Made by a program: the position numbers and the translations under genes. The notes under the pieces are model-generated. The model did not search any database, was not told the origin of the DNA, and saw only the letters and a program-made list of their open reading frames with translations. From Lonicera japonica (lineage: Eukaryota > Streptophyta > Magnoliopsida > Dipsacales > Caprifoliaceae), in assembly GCA_021464415.1 (NCBI GenBank), contig CM038469.1:4690501-4754500 (forward strand): a stretch of DNA of 64,000 nt, given 5' to 3'. This document shows, in pieces, positions 50,655 through 62,511 of this stretch. Every line of letters begins with the position of its first letter. Position 1 is the first letter of the stretch.

Positions 50655-51345
50655 GAGTTGTTATTTAAACTAGGGTAGTTTTCGAACTTTATTAGGGAAA
50701 TGGGGTTGTTTTGAACTTATTTGGGGCAATAGGGTGAGTTTAAAAACACGGGTCAAAGTGGTGTTTTTTGGGTTAAAAACGCTGGTCAAACCAGCGTTTT
50801 TAAGTGTAAAAACGCTGGTCAACCTCGCGGTTTTAAGTTGGTCAAAATTCCTCCCTTCTAAAATCGCCAGAGCAACCATTTGTTATGTTATAAAAATGCC
50901 AGTAGGTATAGCGATTTTAATGGTAAAATCGCCACTTATTATAGCGATTTTAAGTAGATTTTTTTCCCCTCCGCCCTACATAGCTGTATACGAGGAGAAA
51001 ACCTAAATTATCAACACACACAACCATGATCACTGTTAATAACATGACTGCCCCAATATAAAAGCGTAAACGCTTGTCTAGTTGTCCTTATTCACCTACA
51101 ACAAAATTAAATAAATTTATCAATAATTGATAATAAATAATAATATATTTAAAATTGTCAAAACGTACAATATGTGAAGAAAAACACAATATTTAACATA
51201 AAAAATCTTTTTTAATAAAATAAATACAACATACATTCTTCAAAATACAATAATAATATGGTAAAATAAAATATTAACAATCAAGCCCAACGAATTATGA
51301 TAATAAATTTTATATTTAAAATTAGCCATTAACCATCACACACAT

Positions 51346-51395
<50 letters not shown>

Positions 51396-51452
51396 CTTAA
51401 ATGACCATATTTCTTTACTAATCAAAATACATGAATACACATATATACATGA

Positions 51453-51487
<35 letters not shown>

Positions 51488-52508
51488 ATATCTATCTTAA
51501 ATGATATTTTTTAATAATCCAAAAAATAAAAGAACACACATATATCTTAAAGGACACATTTTCTCTAGCAAAAATACATGAACACACATATATCTTAAAG
51601 TACGCATTTTCTCTACTAATTCAAAAATAAATGAATATACATATATCTGAAAGGATACATTTTCTCTATTAATTCTAAAATACATAAACACACATATATA
51701 TTTCAAGAACGCATTTTCTTTACCAATTAAAAAATATTTCTCTACTAATTCAAATATATTATGAACACATGTATATCTCAAGGATGCATTTTCTCTACTA
51801 CTTCAAAAATATATGAACACGCATATATCTCCAAGGACATATTTTTTCTACTGATTAAAAAATGCATGAACACACATACATATATACATACATTTTACAA
51901 ATATATATCATAAAATCACATACATATATTACAATCAAAAAAATAATTAAAAAAATATCATTCCCATTACCAATTGATAAAATGTGAAGTAAAATAAAAT
52001 AACTAAAATAATATTAATTAACTAACCTTTTTCTTTTGAAGTTAACAAATGAGAATATTGAACTGAATGAAAATTTTAGGTGAATGTATAGAAAATTTGA
52101 AGAAGCAAAGAACTTCAACTAGTTTAGGAGCTGTGTTTAAATGGCGGCTGCTGTGTGTGTTGATAATTTAGGTTTTCTCCGTGTAGGGCGGAGGGGAAAA
52201 AAATCTACTTAAAATCGCTATAATAGGTGGCGATTTTACCATTAAAATCGCTATACCTACTGGCGTTTTTATAACATAAACAAATGGTTGCTCTGGCGAT
52301 TCTAGGAGAGAGGAATTTTGACCAACTTAAAACCGCGAGGTTGACTAGCGTTTTTACACTTAAAAACGCTGGTTTGACCAGCGTTTTTAACAAAAAAAAC
52401 ACCACTTTGACCCGCGTTTTTAAACTCACCCTATTTCCCCAAATAAGTTCAAAACAACCCCATTTCTCTAATAAAGTTTGAAAACTACCCTAGTGTAAAT
52501 AACAACTC
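50655..52508. mobile_element. Mutator-like (MULE) non-autonomous element upstream of gene C (unit 2 only)
   Basis: 1,854 bp with a perfect 9-bp target duplication TATATAAAT (50646-50654, 52509-52517). The terminal inverted repeats are long: 50655-51021 and 52152-52508 (367 and 357 bp, more than 90 percent identical). The 9-bp duplication and long TIRs fit Mutator superfamily elements. There is no transposase: the interior is (AC)n/(AT)n and a minisatellite with a 55-65-bp unit. Unit 1 has the empty site with a single TATATAAAT near 20287, so this insertion is later than the duplication. The open frames inside the TIRs are mirror images of each other and have no family resemblance. Confidence 0.88.
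51390..51900. repeat. Minisatellite inside the MULE
   Basis: About eight degenerate units of the type 'atatatcttaaaggacacat' plus 'tttctctactaattcaaaaa', followed by 'tacatgaacacac', spaced 50-65 bp. It is bordered by CA and TA dinucleotide runs (51336-51395, 51456-51490). Confidence 0.75.
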
Positions 52509-52603
52509 TATATAAATACAACTGACACCTGTTAATCATTTGCCCAAACTTGGTGTCATGCCTTCGTAGAAAGCTACCCTGCATGCAAAAAATGAGGAAA
52601 TCT

Positions 52604-52697
52604 TATATATATATATATATTCACTAAACACAATCCCTATTCAAATATAAATTCCACTTGCAATAGACACAGATTCTCGTGTTTTCATCTCTCTTTC

Positions 52698-52728
<31 letters not shown>

Positions 52729-52763
52729 AAATCTCCCTCTTTCTCTCTCTAAACTAAAAACTA
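52604..52763 (+). promoter_or_regulatory. Core promoter and 5' leader of gene C
   Basis: An AT-repeat TATA-like tract (52604-52620) and CT-rich leader (about 52691-52752) correspond to those of gene B. The MULE ends 255 bp before the start codon, and the foldback element of gene B is absent. Confidence 0.5.
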
Positions 52764-55320
52764 ATGGAGGCTGAAGCACAAGATGGGTACTCTGTTACAA
52801 TACCCCTTTTGCTGGGGATTGATGAGAAGCAACCCCACAAGAATGTAAGTGATGAGTCTGCAGTTGAATCCTATTACACTGCTGGCACTACCTCTTTCTT
52901 CAAGACTTGTTTCAATGGCCTCAATGCTCTCTCAGGTTCTTACTCCTTTCTTCTTAATTGTTTTATTTAATTAATGATTTACATTTCCATTCTTATATTT
53001 AAATAAATAATTACATTAGATAGCAAGGTAGATATATAGATCTCTTATAATTTTATCTAAATATTCTCGACTTCGAGTCTCACTTGCAACATTAAGATTT
53101 AGGCTTCTTATATCCTTCCTTCTTGGTAGATTGTAAGAAAGTAATAGACTTAATTATATCTTTCTTTTTTTTTGAAAATAAATAAATAAATTTGTTTCTC
53201 TGTTTGTTTGGCGATAAATTTCTAATTTTCTTACTAATTCAACAAATTATCAAACTTGACATTTACGGATTCACTATGTACCAGCTAAAATTTATACAAA
53301 TTCAAATATATGTGGCTATCAATGCTTTTCATAATTTGACAAGGGCCTTTAATATATTGTGCACCAGAACAAAACACATTGTTATCAATTTTGTTTTCTT
53401 TGTTTATCCTAATTTAGGGCATACCAAACTTTAGTAGGTATCTTTTTTTGGTTACAAATTTAGTAGGTATCAAATTCAAGATTTCAACGCATTATTAGCA
53501 GGACAATGAGTGAATGAGTTTCTTTTCCATTAATTTTGAAGCAATGAGGGAAATAGTAACTTAACCAAGGACAATGAGAATGAGTTTCTAAAAACTAATC
53601 TTACGCAGTGTAACAACTATAAGCACTGAATGAGATGGGGTTTAGTTATCTTGTACCTTCACCAGTAGTTTAGAACAGGAAATTTGTGGCCGCTACTTTT
53701 GCTTGTGGGATCAACGTACTACTTAGGTATTGTACTAAATTTACCATGTTTGGTTTCTCAATCAGGAGTTGGGATACCATCAATCCCATATGCACTATCA
53801 TCAGGAGGATGGTTGAGTTTAATACTTCTTCTCATCATCGCGTTCTCCACCTTCTACACGGGCTTGTTAATCAAACGATGTATGGATGATGATCCAAGCA
53901 TAAGAAGCTATCCTGACATTGGAGACCGCGCATTTGGTACAATAGGAAGAATTGCAGTATCCATTATTATGAACATGGAACTCTACTTAGTTGCAATCGG
54001 TTTCCTTATTCTTGAAGGGGATAATTTGCATAACATACTACCGGACATTGGATTCCAAGTTTTTGGGCTCTCAGTTAGCGGAACACAAAGCTTTGTTATA
54101 ATTGTTGGAATTATTATTCTTCCTACGATTTGGTTAAACAACATGAGCATTCTTTCTTATATATCGGCCAGTGGAGTTGTAGCTTCTGTTATTATCCTTG
54201 GCTCAATTTTGTGGGCTGGTGTATTTGATGGCATTGGATTTAAGGAAAAGGGTGATCTTGTAAATTGGAGTGGAGTGCCCACCGCTGTTAGCTTATACGC
54301 CTTTTGCTATTGTGCACATCCAGTTTTCCCTACCCTGTACACTTCTATGAGGAACCAACGACAGTTCACAAAGGTAAAGCAACACAATCTCTAAAACTGG
54401 CATTCTAGAAGCCCTTACCTACGCACCAGGCAATAGAGCCTAGCCTGTTGCCTAAACTAGAATAAAAACCCGAAAAAAAATATGCTTGAGAGCTAGCTAG
54501 ACCGTTTTTTATATAAACGTGGATGGATCCAGGTGATTCGAGGAAGGGGGAGGAGGACCGGGGCTTGAAACCTGGGCTCCTTGTGTGAATTATCACTCTC
54601 AGCCACTTGGGCTTAAGCCTCGATCTGGGAGTATTAGGCAGTTTATGCTATCAAATGGACATATCTACCTAGTAATTTCTAAAATTCCCAACTAGGGTGC
54701 TTAGGCTTGGCCTCGATCTGGGAGTATTTGGCACTATCTAAAACTCCAAATGTGCCTTTTCATGTTTAAATTATTAACTTCACCTGTTTTTCTCTACATT
54801 GCAGGTCTTGAGCGTATGCTTTGGATTTTGTACTATTACTTACGCATCAATGGCGGTTTTGGGTTACCTAATGTTCGGTTCAAATCTGCAAGAGCAAATA
54901 ACCTTAAATCTTCCAACCAAAAACATAAGCTCAAAATTGGCCATATGCACTACTCTGGTCAACCCAATATCTAAATACGCGCTGATGGTAACACCGATTG
55001 TCAGTACCATTGAAAATTGGTTTCGGTCTTATTACAACAAGAGGCCATTTAGACTCATGATTAGAACATCCTTGGTGATCAGCACTGTCATTTTTGCTCT
55101 CACCTTCCCCTTTTTTGCGGATCTCATGTCCCTTGTTGGAGCAGTTCTAAGCGCGACGGCTTCGATTATACTTCCATGCTTGTGCTACTTGAAGATTTCA
55201 GGTACATATAGGAGACTTGGATTTGAGGTGGTAATGATAGTAGGCATTGTGATGATGGGTATCACGGTTGTAATTGTTGGTGCTTATACGTCTGTGCTAA
55301 AATTAGTAGGACATTTGTAA
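52764..55320 (+). CDS. AVT1-like amino acid transporter, gene C (3 exons, 431 aa)
   Basis: Exons 52764-52935, 53766-54373 and 54805-55320 (172+608+516 nt) have the same junction phases as gene B; introns are 830 and 431 bp. The protein has the same Aa_trans/AVT1 layout with about 11 membrane segments, presumed to move neutral amino acids across an endomembrane. Exons 1-2 are nearly identical to gene B. Exon 3 differs from A and B at about nine residues (for example Thr271Ile-type, Cys/Tyr and Ser/Arg around the NKRPF motif, Met/Val near the end), and intron 2 differs by roughly 8-10 percent. One odd change is Pro62 in place of Leu in the conserved GVGILSIPY motif of membrane segment 1; B and the pseudogene D keep Leu. 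All splice sites and the frame are intact, so the gene could be expressed, but the Pro may weaken function. Confidence 0.92.
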
Positions 55321-55940
55321 ACTATAGATTTCTCTTTGTCGACTATACAATATAACTGTTGTAATCACCAATATATATTTGAGTAGAAGGGAATCCTCGT
55401 AATGGTGGACCAAATATTGTAAAAATTTGGTGTACCAGTTTTACAGGAGATGATACAATAGCTTTTAAATTGAATCATCTCTGAATTCTTTCTTATTATA
55501 TTTGTTTGTTGCATCATGGCCTTTTTCTCTTTTTTAAATCTTGGCCATTTGTTCACAAACTGTTGATTATTTCAAGTCATTCCATACAGGAATTATCAAA
55601 AAATTCAAGATAAATATTTCTAAGTATGAAATTAAGACTGTATTTTTGGGAAATTAATTTTGAGAAAGTGATGAGATATTTTAAAATTTTAATTTTGATC
55701 TTTATTTTAAATATAATAATTAGGATATTACTGTTGCAACACATTTTTTTGAGTGTAATATGAGTTGTGTAGAGAAAAAGAAATATATTAATGAGGAACT
55801 ATTCAAAAGATAATTAATTTCCAATTACAAGTAAACTTAATAAAAATTAACTCGAGTTAATTATTTTACCTTTGACTTATAAATATTTGTATGTATTTAT
55901 ATGTATGTTATATTCATAGGGCCCTCTATATAAGGAATAC
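55321..55940. other. 3' flank of gene C, homologous to flanks of A and B without SINE
   Basis: It aligns with 639-1500 and 23468-24330 at clearly lower identity than A and B show to each other. The SINE site is empty at about 55535-55550. No gene. Confidence 0.75.
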
Positions 55941-55944
55941 TATT

Positions 55945-56303
55945 TGGGTGAAGTTATATACATCCATAATTTTTAGTTAGGAAACTACAAAATTATTTGG
56001 TGTGTTAGATGTTGGTTGTCCAATTATATAAAATACAAGTCGGTGACAAGTTGCCGACTTGAAAGTTTATATTCAATGATAATTTATTGAGTTACAAATA
56101 AAAATTCAGTCAAAAATTGTTGTTTAGGTCAAATCGGTAGAATATTGTTGAATAGAATGTCTAAGTTCGGTAACAAGTTATTGACTTTGTCTTTAAAATT
56201 TTAAGTGTCTCTTGTAGTGGTATTTATCATTAATAATATAAAATATAATATTATGATTATTATAATATCTTGGCTATAAATTAAGTATGTGTAACATTAC
56301 CCA
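55945..56303. mobile_element. MITE-like insertion downstream of gene C
   Basis: 359 bp absent from the A and B flanks. The ends TGGGTGAAGTTA and (inward) TGGGTAATGTTA match at 10 of 12 positions and are flanked by TATT on both sides (55941-55944, 56304-56307). The family is not assigned. Confidence 0.5.
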
Positions 56304-56307
56304 TATT

Positions 56308-58906
56308 ATTTTACTAAAACACTGAGAAAAAAAACTGTCAAAGTTTCAACGGGCAATATAGCTATTTTGAAAAATATATGTCAAATCGAAATAGTAGCAT
56401 AAAGCAGTGCTTATGCCCCTGTACGAGTAAGAACTAATAATGTGTTTCCTCTTCTCAAGGCATTTGTGTTGGAAATAGTAACATAAAGTGTGTATGATTG
56501 TGTGTGGTAATATATATCATTTTATGTGTATATTTATATTGACTGGTGGAGATTGTGAAAAATCAAAATAATCTAATAGTATGGATTAATTCTTAAAATA
56601 AATCACATCATGTGGCTAAAACAAAAATAAACCATATCATGTGGCTAAAGCAAAAGATAACTTTGTAAAACCTCATCTAGACCCTTAATTGGGTTAATTT
56701 GTTAAATTGTCATTGGTTAAAAAAACCTTTCCTTATTATATAGATGGAATATTTATTTATTTATTTATTTTGTTTTATAAATACCAAACATACCTACCAT
56801 ATATATAAATTGAAATTTCTAAGGAGTAAATGTATGAGTTTTTGATGAAATTTGATTGATATGACCTTTAAGATTAGTAAATCATCTCCATTAAATTTTA
56901 TTAAAAAAAAATAACTATAAAGTAGGTTAACTAAGCATATAAAATGATCAAAAATACACACACACACACACACACAAATATCAATTTTTTAGTTAACTCA
57001 ATTTCTGGTGAAAATTTTTAATAAAATTTGATAGAGATGATATCCATAACATTTTCACCAAGTTTTATCAAATTTTTTTTTTATCTATTTATCCCTAACT
57101 TTGTATTTATAGTTCGTATGAGTAATGTTCCATACATACCCAATTATATCAAATTAAGATTTGCCCCAAGATTTTAAGGGTTTATTTACTCAAACCCATT
57201 ACATTTAATAAGTTAGTGAATGGCCCAATATTTAGGATTTAACCCAATTGAATTTATTTTAGCCAAAATTCAAAAATAATTTTATTTTCAAATCTTCTTA
57301 CTTTAAAATTAATCTAACTAAATTATCCTTATTAAATGATAAGGTTGTTATCTCCTTTATTCTTAGACAATATATAATATAATTAATAACATATATTTAT
57401 CACCTCTATAGTATTTATTATACATCTAATACAACTAATAATAGATATTTATAACAAATGCATATATATATATATATAGCTACCAAGATTCTTTTTTAAA
57501 TTAATTAGATAATACACAATACAAAATGAATTAAAGGCTACATTTCTCTATACATATTGTTATTTGTTTATTTACGAAGGATTTGAAGATTGACCTCCTA
57601 ATTCTGGTGGTGCAAACCCTTTATTACGAAGAGAAACATAGCATTAAAAAAAATATATTTACGATATCACTAAGCAATGTCAAATTCTAGTATCTGTGAC
57701 GAAATATGAAATATACAAAAATTCCATTGTAGATTTATGTGTTGTTGCAATCATGTAATATATGATCCAAGTAGCTGTCATTAATGTTCTATTTGGCACT
57801 GAATAATAATTGTTGAAACATTCATTATACAGTTAGTGAATTATTTCTCCCTACTCTTTTGAACTCCTCTCTTTACATTTCTTCACATTTAACATTCTTG
57901 ATCTTGATATATTTAATATGAATGTCTAATTTTACTTGTGTATGGTCTTTTTAATATAATTGTGCTTCTAGTTTGAATTGTAAAAAGTATTTTTTAAATG
58001 ATTGTATTTTTATTTTTACTTGTGTAATTTTTTTTAATATGTCTGTGTTTTAAGTTTGACTTGTGTAATGTCTTTTTTAATATGACTGCATTTTTATTTT
58101 TAATAGTGCATTTTTTTCAATATCATTGTGTTTTTAGTTTTACTTGTGTAATGTCTTTTAATATGTCCGCATTTTTAGTTGTATTTATATGTAATATCTA
58201 TGCGTTTTTTGTTTTATCTATATGTAATATTTACTATCAAGATGTCTTCTAGATGCTCCAAGTTTCAATATTTGATATTTTTAACATGTTTACATTTTTA
58301 GTTTTGCTTGTGTGATCTCTTTTTCAATATGATTGTATTTTTTAGTATATTGTTTATAATATTTATATTTAATATGTCATGTAGATCCTCCAAGTTTAAT
58401 TTTTGATATTTTTTATTTATTGCAAGCCAACTTCTTAATTTTTCTAATATATATTTATCCTATGGTAAAGTTATCGCTTGTTGTTACAATTATAAATTTA
58501 AAATTTTAGAACATATAAATCCCTACAATATATATATATATATATATATATTCTAGTAGCAACTAAATATAATTTTAGGTGAATAGTAAATTTAAATTTG
58601 ACAAGTTAAAAAAAAGGATAAGATGGGAAAAATATAAAAGAAAAAAAAACTAATAAAATAATTTATAAAATGTATATTTAGTAATTATCCACTCATTTGG
58701 GCCAATTACTAATTTTTCAAATGTATTGGGTTAAAAGCAAAACAATTTGAATTCTCTGGATTAAAAACAAAATGCCCCTACTAATTAAACCACGCAAATT
58801 CTTACAAATGAAATACATAAACCCCACATGCATAACCTCCACACAGATTGCCTCTCGTACATTCATCTCCCTAAATTTCTTTTTCTTTCTCAGTCTAATT
58901 AAAGAC
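56308..58906. repeat. Gene-free region between genes C and D with foldback remnant and minisatellite
   Basis: 56308-56480 still resembles the A/B flank and includes the LINE-free site (gtaacataaa, about 56475-56484). At about 56835-57085 a diverged inverted-repeat element shares TTTTTGATGAAATTT, GGTTAACTA and CACCAAGTTTTATCAAATTT type blocks with the 20369 foldback element. At about 57925-58400 a degenerate minisatellite repeats 'ttgtgtaatgtcttttttaa' plus 'tatgactgtatttttagttt' every 50-60 bp. (AC)n is at 56955-56976 and (AT)n near 58530-58552. No gene; the small open frame at 58061 is minisatellite sequence. Confidence 0.65.
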
Positions 58907-61900
58907 ATGGAGGCTGTCGAACCTCAAGATAATGGGTACTCTGTTAACATACCCCTCTTGCTGGGGATTGATGAGAAGCAGCATAACAAGCATGAATGTG
59001 TTGAGTATGTGGTTGAATCCTACGGTCACCATTACACTGCTGGAACTACCTCTTTTTTTCAAACCTTGTTTCAATGGACTCAATGCTCTCTCGGGTTAGT
59101 TCTCTTACCTCATCATTTTCTTCTTCTTCTTTGAATTTTTTTCATTGGTACATTTAAATACTTGGATTAGATAGATAGATAGATAGATTCCTTATAATTA
59201 ATGGTGGAGTGTAGTTATAATTAATCAATAGATAAATGAACTCATTCGATATCTTGTATCAGGGATTCAGGGTCGGCTCTGAGCGTAGGCAACTCTGACT
59301 GTCATTTGTGCCCCTTGTTATATCAAGGCCCCAATTTTATTCGTCTATTTAATTTAATATGGTTCAATTCAAATTGGTAAATAGAACCTTTTTCGGACAC
59401 CAAATATTAAAAAACTTATAAAGCTCAATCACTCAAATAAAAAGCAAGGCCCGCCAATTAACCTAAGCAAATTAGAACAATTTATTCTTTAGGCAATTTG
59501 AGGCTCACTTGTGGTTGTTTGGTGCTTATTATTGTTGAAAGAAAGTCTCTTTTAATTTTTGTTGTAACTTAAAGTCTACTATTTACAAAACACAAAAATC
59601 ATGAAATTTTATTTGTTTTTGTTCTTTAACTTTTCAATGTCAATGCTAACTATGGCTAATTCAACTGAGGTACATTTATTCACAAAAGGGCCCCGTGAAG
59701 AAGATTCTCTTAGGGTCCCTCTCAAAACTTAGGGCCCGCAAGGTACCTATATTGCTAAATCCATTATCTCTTTGCCAAAGCAAAGTTCTACATTGAGAAA
59801 TTGTACTCTATGCTTCTAATGTGATAAATTGCTTTGGCAATATTGCTAGCCGGTCTGCAATTGTATGTTCCCTTGGCCGATTTGTTGGGGAAGGGGAGGA
59901 TAGTTGAATTGAACCAAGCACTTCTCTTATGAGTGACATCTGACAAACTCTGAATCACTGGCGCCATGGATGCCAGAATTAAGCTTCATATTAGTTGAAT
60001 AAAATTAGGAACTTGACCTTCAGAGCTTCGCTATATCTATATGGAATCTAAACTAAAATTTATAGATATTCAAATACTTGTAGTTGTGGCTATCAGTGCT
60101 TTTCATAGTTTGACAATGACCTTTCATAATTCATATTTTGTGGACCAGGACAAACATTCCTTTTCCTTTGCCTTCACATTTTGGCAGGGCGGGCATATGA
60201 AATTTTAGCGGAAGTAATAGACAAGTATAATGTGAATTTCAAGATTTCAGTACACTGTTATGTAGTCGAAGAATTCGATTCGGATCTTTTCCTTTTATTT
60301 ATAGGAAGAATGAGGGATATGATAACTACTCCTACATGAATGAAGGAGTTTCTAAAGTTAATTAGATACAGTATAGTAACAATAACAAATAAAACAGTTT
60401 GAGTTTAGTTATATTGTACCTTCAGTAATAGTTTACTACGTGCAATTCGCAGCAGCTACTTTTGCTTGTGGGATCAAGTACTTTCTTATGGTACTAAATT
60501 TTATCTGTTTGGTTTCTCAGGAGTTGGGATGCTGTCAATCCCATATTCACTTTCATCAGGCGGGTGGTTGAGTTTATTACTTCTTCTCATCATTGCCTTC
60601 TCCACCTTCTACACGGGTTTGTTAATCAAACCATGTATGGACGATGATCCAAATATAAGAAGCTATCTGGGCATTGGATACCATGCATTTGGCACAAAAG
60701 GAAGAATTGCAGTATCCATCATTATGAATATGAAACTCTACTTAGTTGCAATCTGTTTCCTTACAATTTGCATAACATACTACCACGGATGGGATTCGAA
60801 GTTTTCGGGCTCACAGTTAGCGGAACAAAAAGCTTTGTTATAATTGTTGGAATTATTATTTTTCCTACCGTTTGATTGAACAACATAAGCATTCTTTCTT
60901 ATATTTTGGCTAGTGTTCTGTTATCATCCTTGGCTCAATTTTGTGGGCCAGTGTATTTGATGGCATTTAATTAAGGAAAACAGTGATCTTGTAAATTGGA
61001 GTGGAGTACCCACCGCTGTTAGCTTATACGCCTTCTGCTATTGTGCACATTCACTTTTCCCTACTCTATACACTTCTATGAAGAACCAACAACAGTTCTC
61101 GAAGGTAAAGAAACACAATATCTACACCCCAGTGTTCTAAAGTCTAAACGTTCCCACCTAGGCACCACTGCACCAGGCAGAAGAACTTGTTGCCTAAACT
61201 AGTATAGAAACCCAAAAACTTGGGTTGGAAGCATTAGGCAGATTTTTTTATTTTCAATACAAGCAATGGAATAGATAAAACTTGATGCTTTGAGAGGAAG
61301 AGGGCGGGGGAGAGCTCAAACCTGGATTTGGGAGCATTAGGGTGGTTTGTTGCTCAATTTCATTTCTAAAAATTCCCTCCTAGGGCGCTTAGGCTTGGCC
61401 AAGGCCCCACCTAGCTCCCCTGGCCTTCTTCCGCCTTGCTCCATTCAAAACGCTGTCTAAAACACCAAATGTACTTTTTCATGTATAAATTAATGAAATT
61501 TACTTTGCTTTTCTGCATTGCAGGCTTGCTTGTATGCTATGGCTTTTGTACTATTACTAGTGCATCAATCGCAGTATTTGGTTAACTCATGTTTGGTTCA
61601 AATCTGCAGGAGGAGCAACTAACCTTAAATCTTCCAATGAAATCAGCTCAAGAGTGGCCATATGGACAACTCTGGTCAACCCAATATCTAAATACGCGCC
61701 GATGGTAACACGGATTGTCAGTATCATCGAAAATTGGTTTCGATCTCATTGTAACAAGAGGCCATTCAGCCTCATGATCAGAACATCCTTGGTGATCAGC
61801 ACTGTCATTTTTGCTCTCGCCTTCCCCTTTTTTGCCGATCTGATGTCTCTTGTTGGAGCAGTTTTAAGTGTGACGGCCACAATTAGACTTCCCTGCCTGT

Positions 61901-62034
61901 GCTACTTGAAGATTCCAGGTACTTCTACAAGACCTGGATTTGAGGTGGTAATTGTAGTGGGCATCGTGTTGATGGGTATCACGGTTGTAATTGTTGGTGC
62001 TTATATGCCTATACTAAAAATAGTAGGACAGTAG
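58907..62034 (+). pseudogene. AVT1-like amino acid transporter pseudogene, gene D
   Basis: Exon equivalents are 58907-59094, 60521-61104 and 61524-62034, with recognisable splice borders. Exon 1 (MEAVEPQDNGYSVNIPLLLG) has one extra base in the SFF..CF region (about 59052-59065), which shifts the frame. Exon 2 starts correctly (GVGMLSIPYSLSSGGWLSL) but has a 13-bp deletion near 60766, a TGA where B has Trp (about 60873), further indels, and a TAA near 60968. Exon 3 lacks one base near its start, has TAA in GYLMFG (about 61583) and other indels, then an open distal part (61654-62034) with the FPFFADLMSLVGAVL block. This many independent lesions make a functional product very unlikely. It is the most diverged member of the tandem array. 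Intron 1 is expanded and holds a hAT-like end at 59268. Confidence 0.9.
59268..59745. mobile_element. Possible hAT-like fragment in intron 1 of pseudogene D
   Basis: It begins CAGGGTCGGCTCTGAGCG, and the interior has runs like 'aggccccaatttta' and 'gggccc', reminiscent of a widespread plant hAT family with CAGGG..GGC ends. The right end and target duplication were not identified, so the boundary is approximate. Confidence 0.35.
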
Positions 62035-62511
62035 TAAACTTTAGATTTCTCTTTGTTGACTATACAATATAATTATTGTAATCACTAATTAGTATGATCT
62101 AGTAATGGTGGACCAAATATTGTACAAATTTGGTGTGTACCAGTTTTGCAGGAGATGATAGAATAGCTTTTAAATTGAATCTGAATTATTTCTTATGATA
62201 TTTGTTTGTTGCATGGCCTTTTCTCTTTTTTAAGTGAATTTACTTCTGCGAGAATCGCTGCTGCTCAAGACCAGGTTAGAAATTATCTGGCCTAAATATA
62301 ACTTTTATTAGGCCACTTTATCCTCAAATTATTTATCAAAGATTAAAGTTCTAAGCCACTTGCAATTAGTTCCATTGGAATCTTGGACCTTTGTTCGCAA
62401 ACTATTGATTATTTCTAGTCATTCCATACAGGAATTATCAAACAACCGAATCTGATGATTGAAGGCAAAAATTGTATTAAAAAGATCAGTTAAAACATGT
62501 CAAAGCAACTA
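62035..62511. other. Convergent intergenic space between pseudogene D and the PPR gene
   Basis: The first part (to about 62230) matches the 3' flanks of genes A-C, including the 'gtaccagttttgcaggagat' stretch. The rest is unassigned. No gene. Confidence 0.6.

Larger units (their letters stand above)
22541..54394. repeat. Segmental duplication unit 2 (right copy)
   Basis: This is the second copy of the AVT1-plus-transposon block, about 31.85 kb from intron 2 of gene B to intron 2 of gene C. The equivalent distance in unit 1 is about 22.83 kb. The 9.0-kb difference is explained by three events: 7,520 bp deleted from unit 1, 1,863 bp of Mutator-like element plus target duplication gained in unit 2, and 368 bp gained in unit 1. 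Only about 10 bp of small indels are left over. Confidence 0.93.

Noticed and set aside
50734..51006. 90-residue protein upstream of gene C, with a mirror copy at 52205-52429
   Set aside because: Both lie in the two TIR arms of the MULE and encode only the repeat sequence in opposite orientation. No family resemblance.
58061..58252. Small hydrophobic Cys/Phe-rich protein
   Set aside because: The frame is a translation of the 50-60-bp minisatellite.
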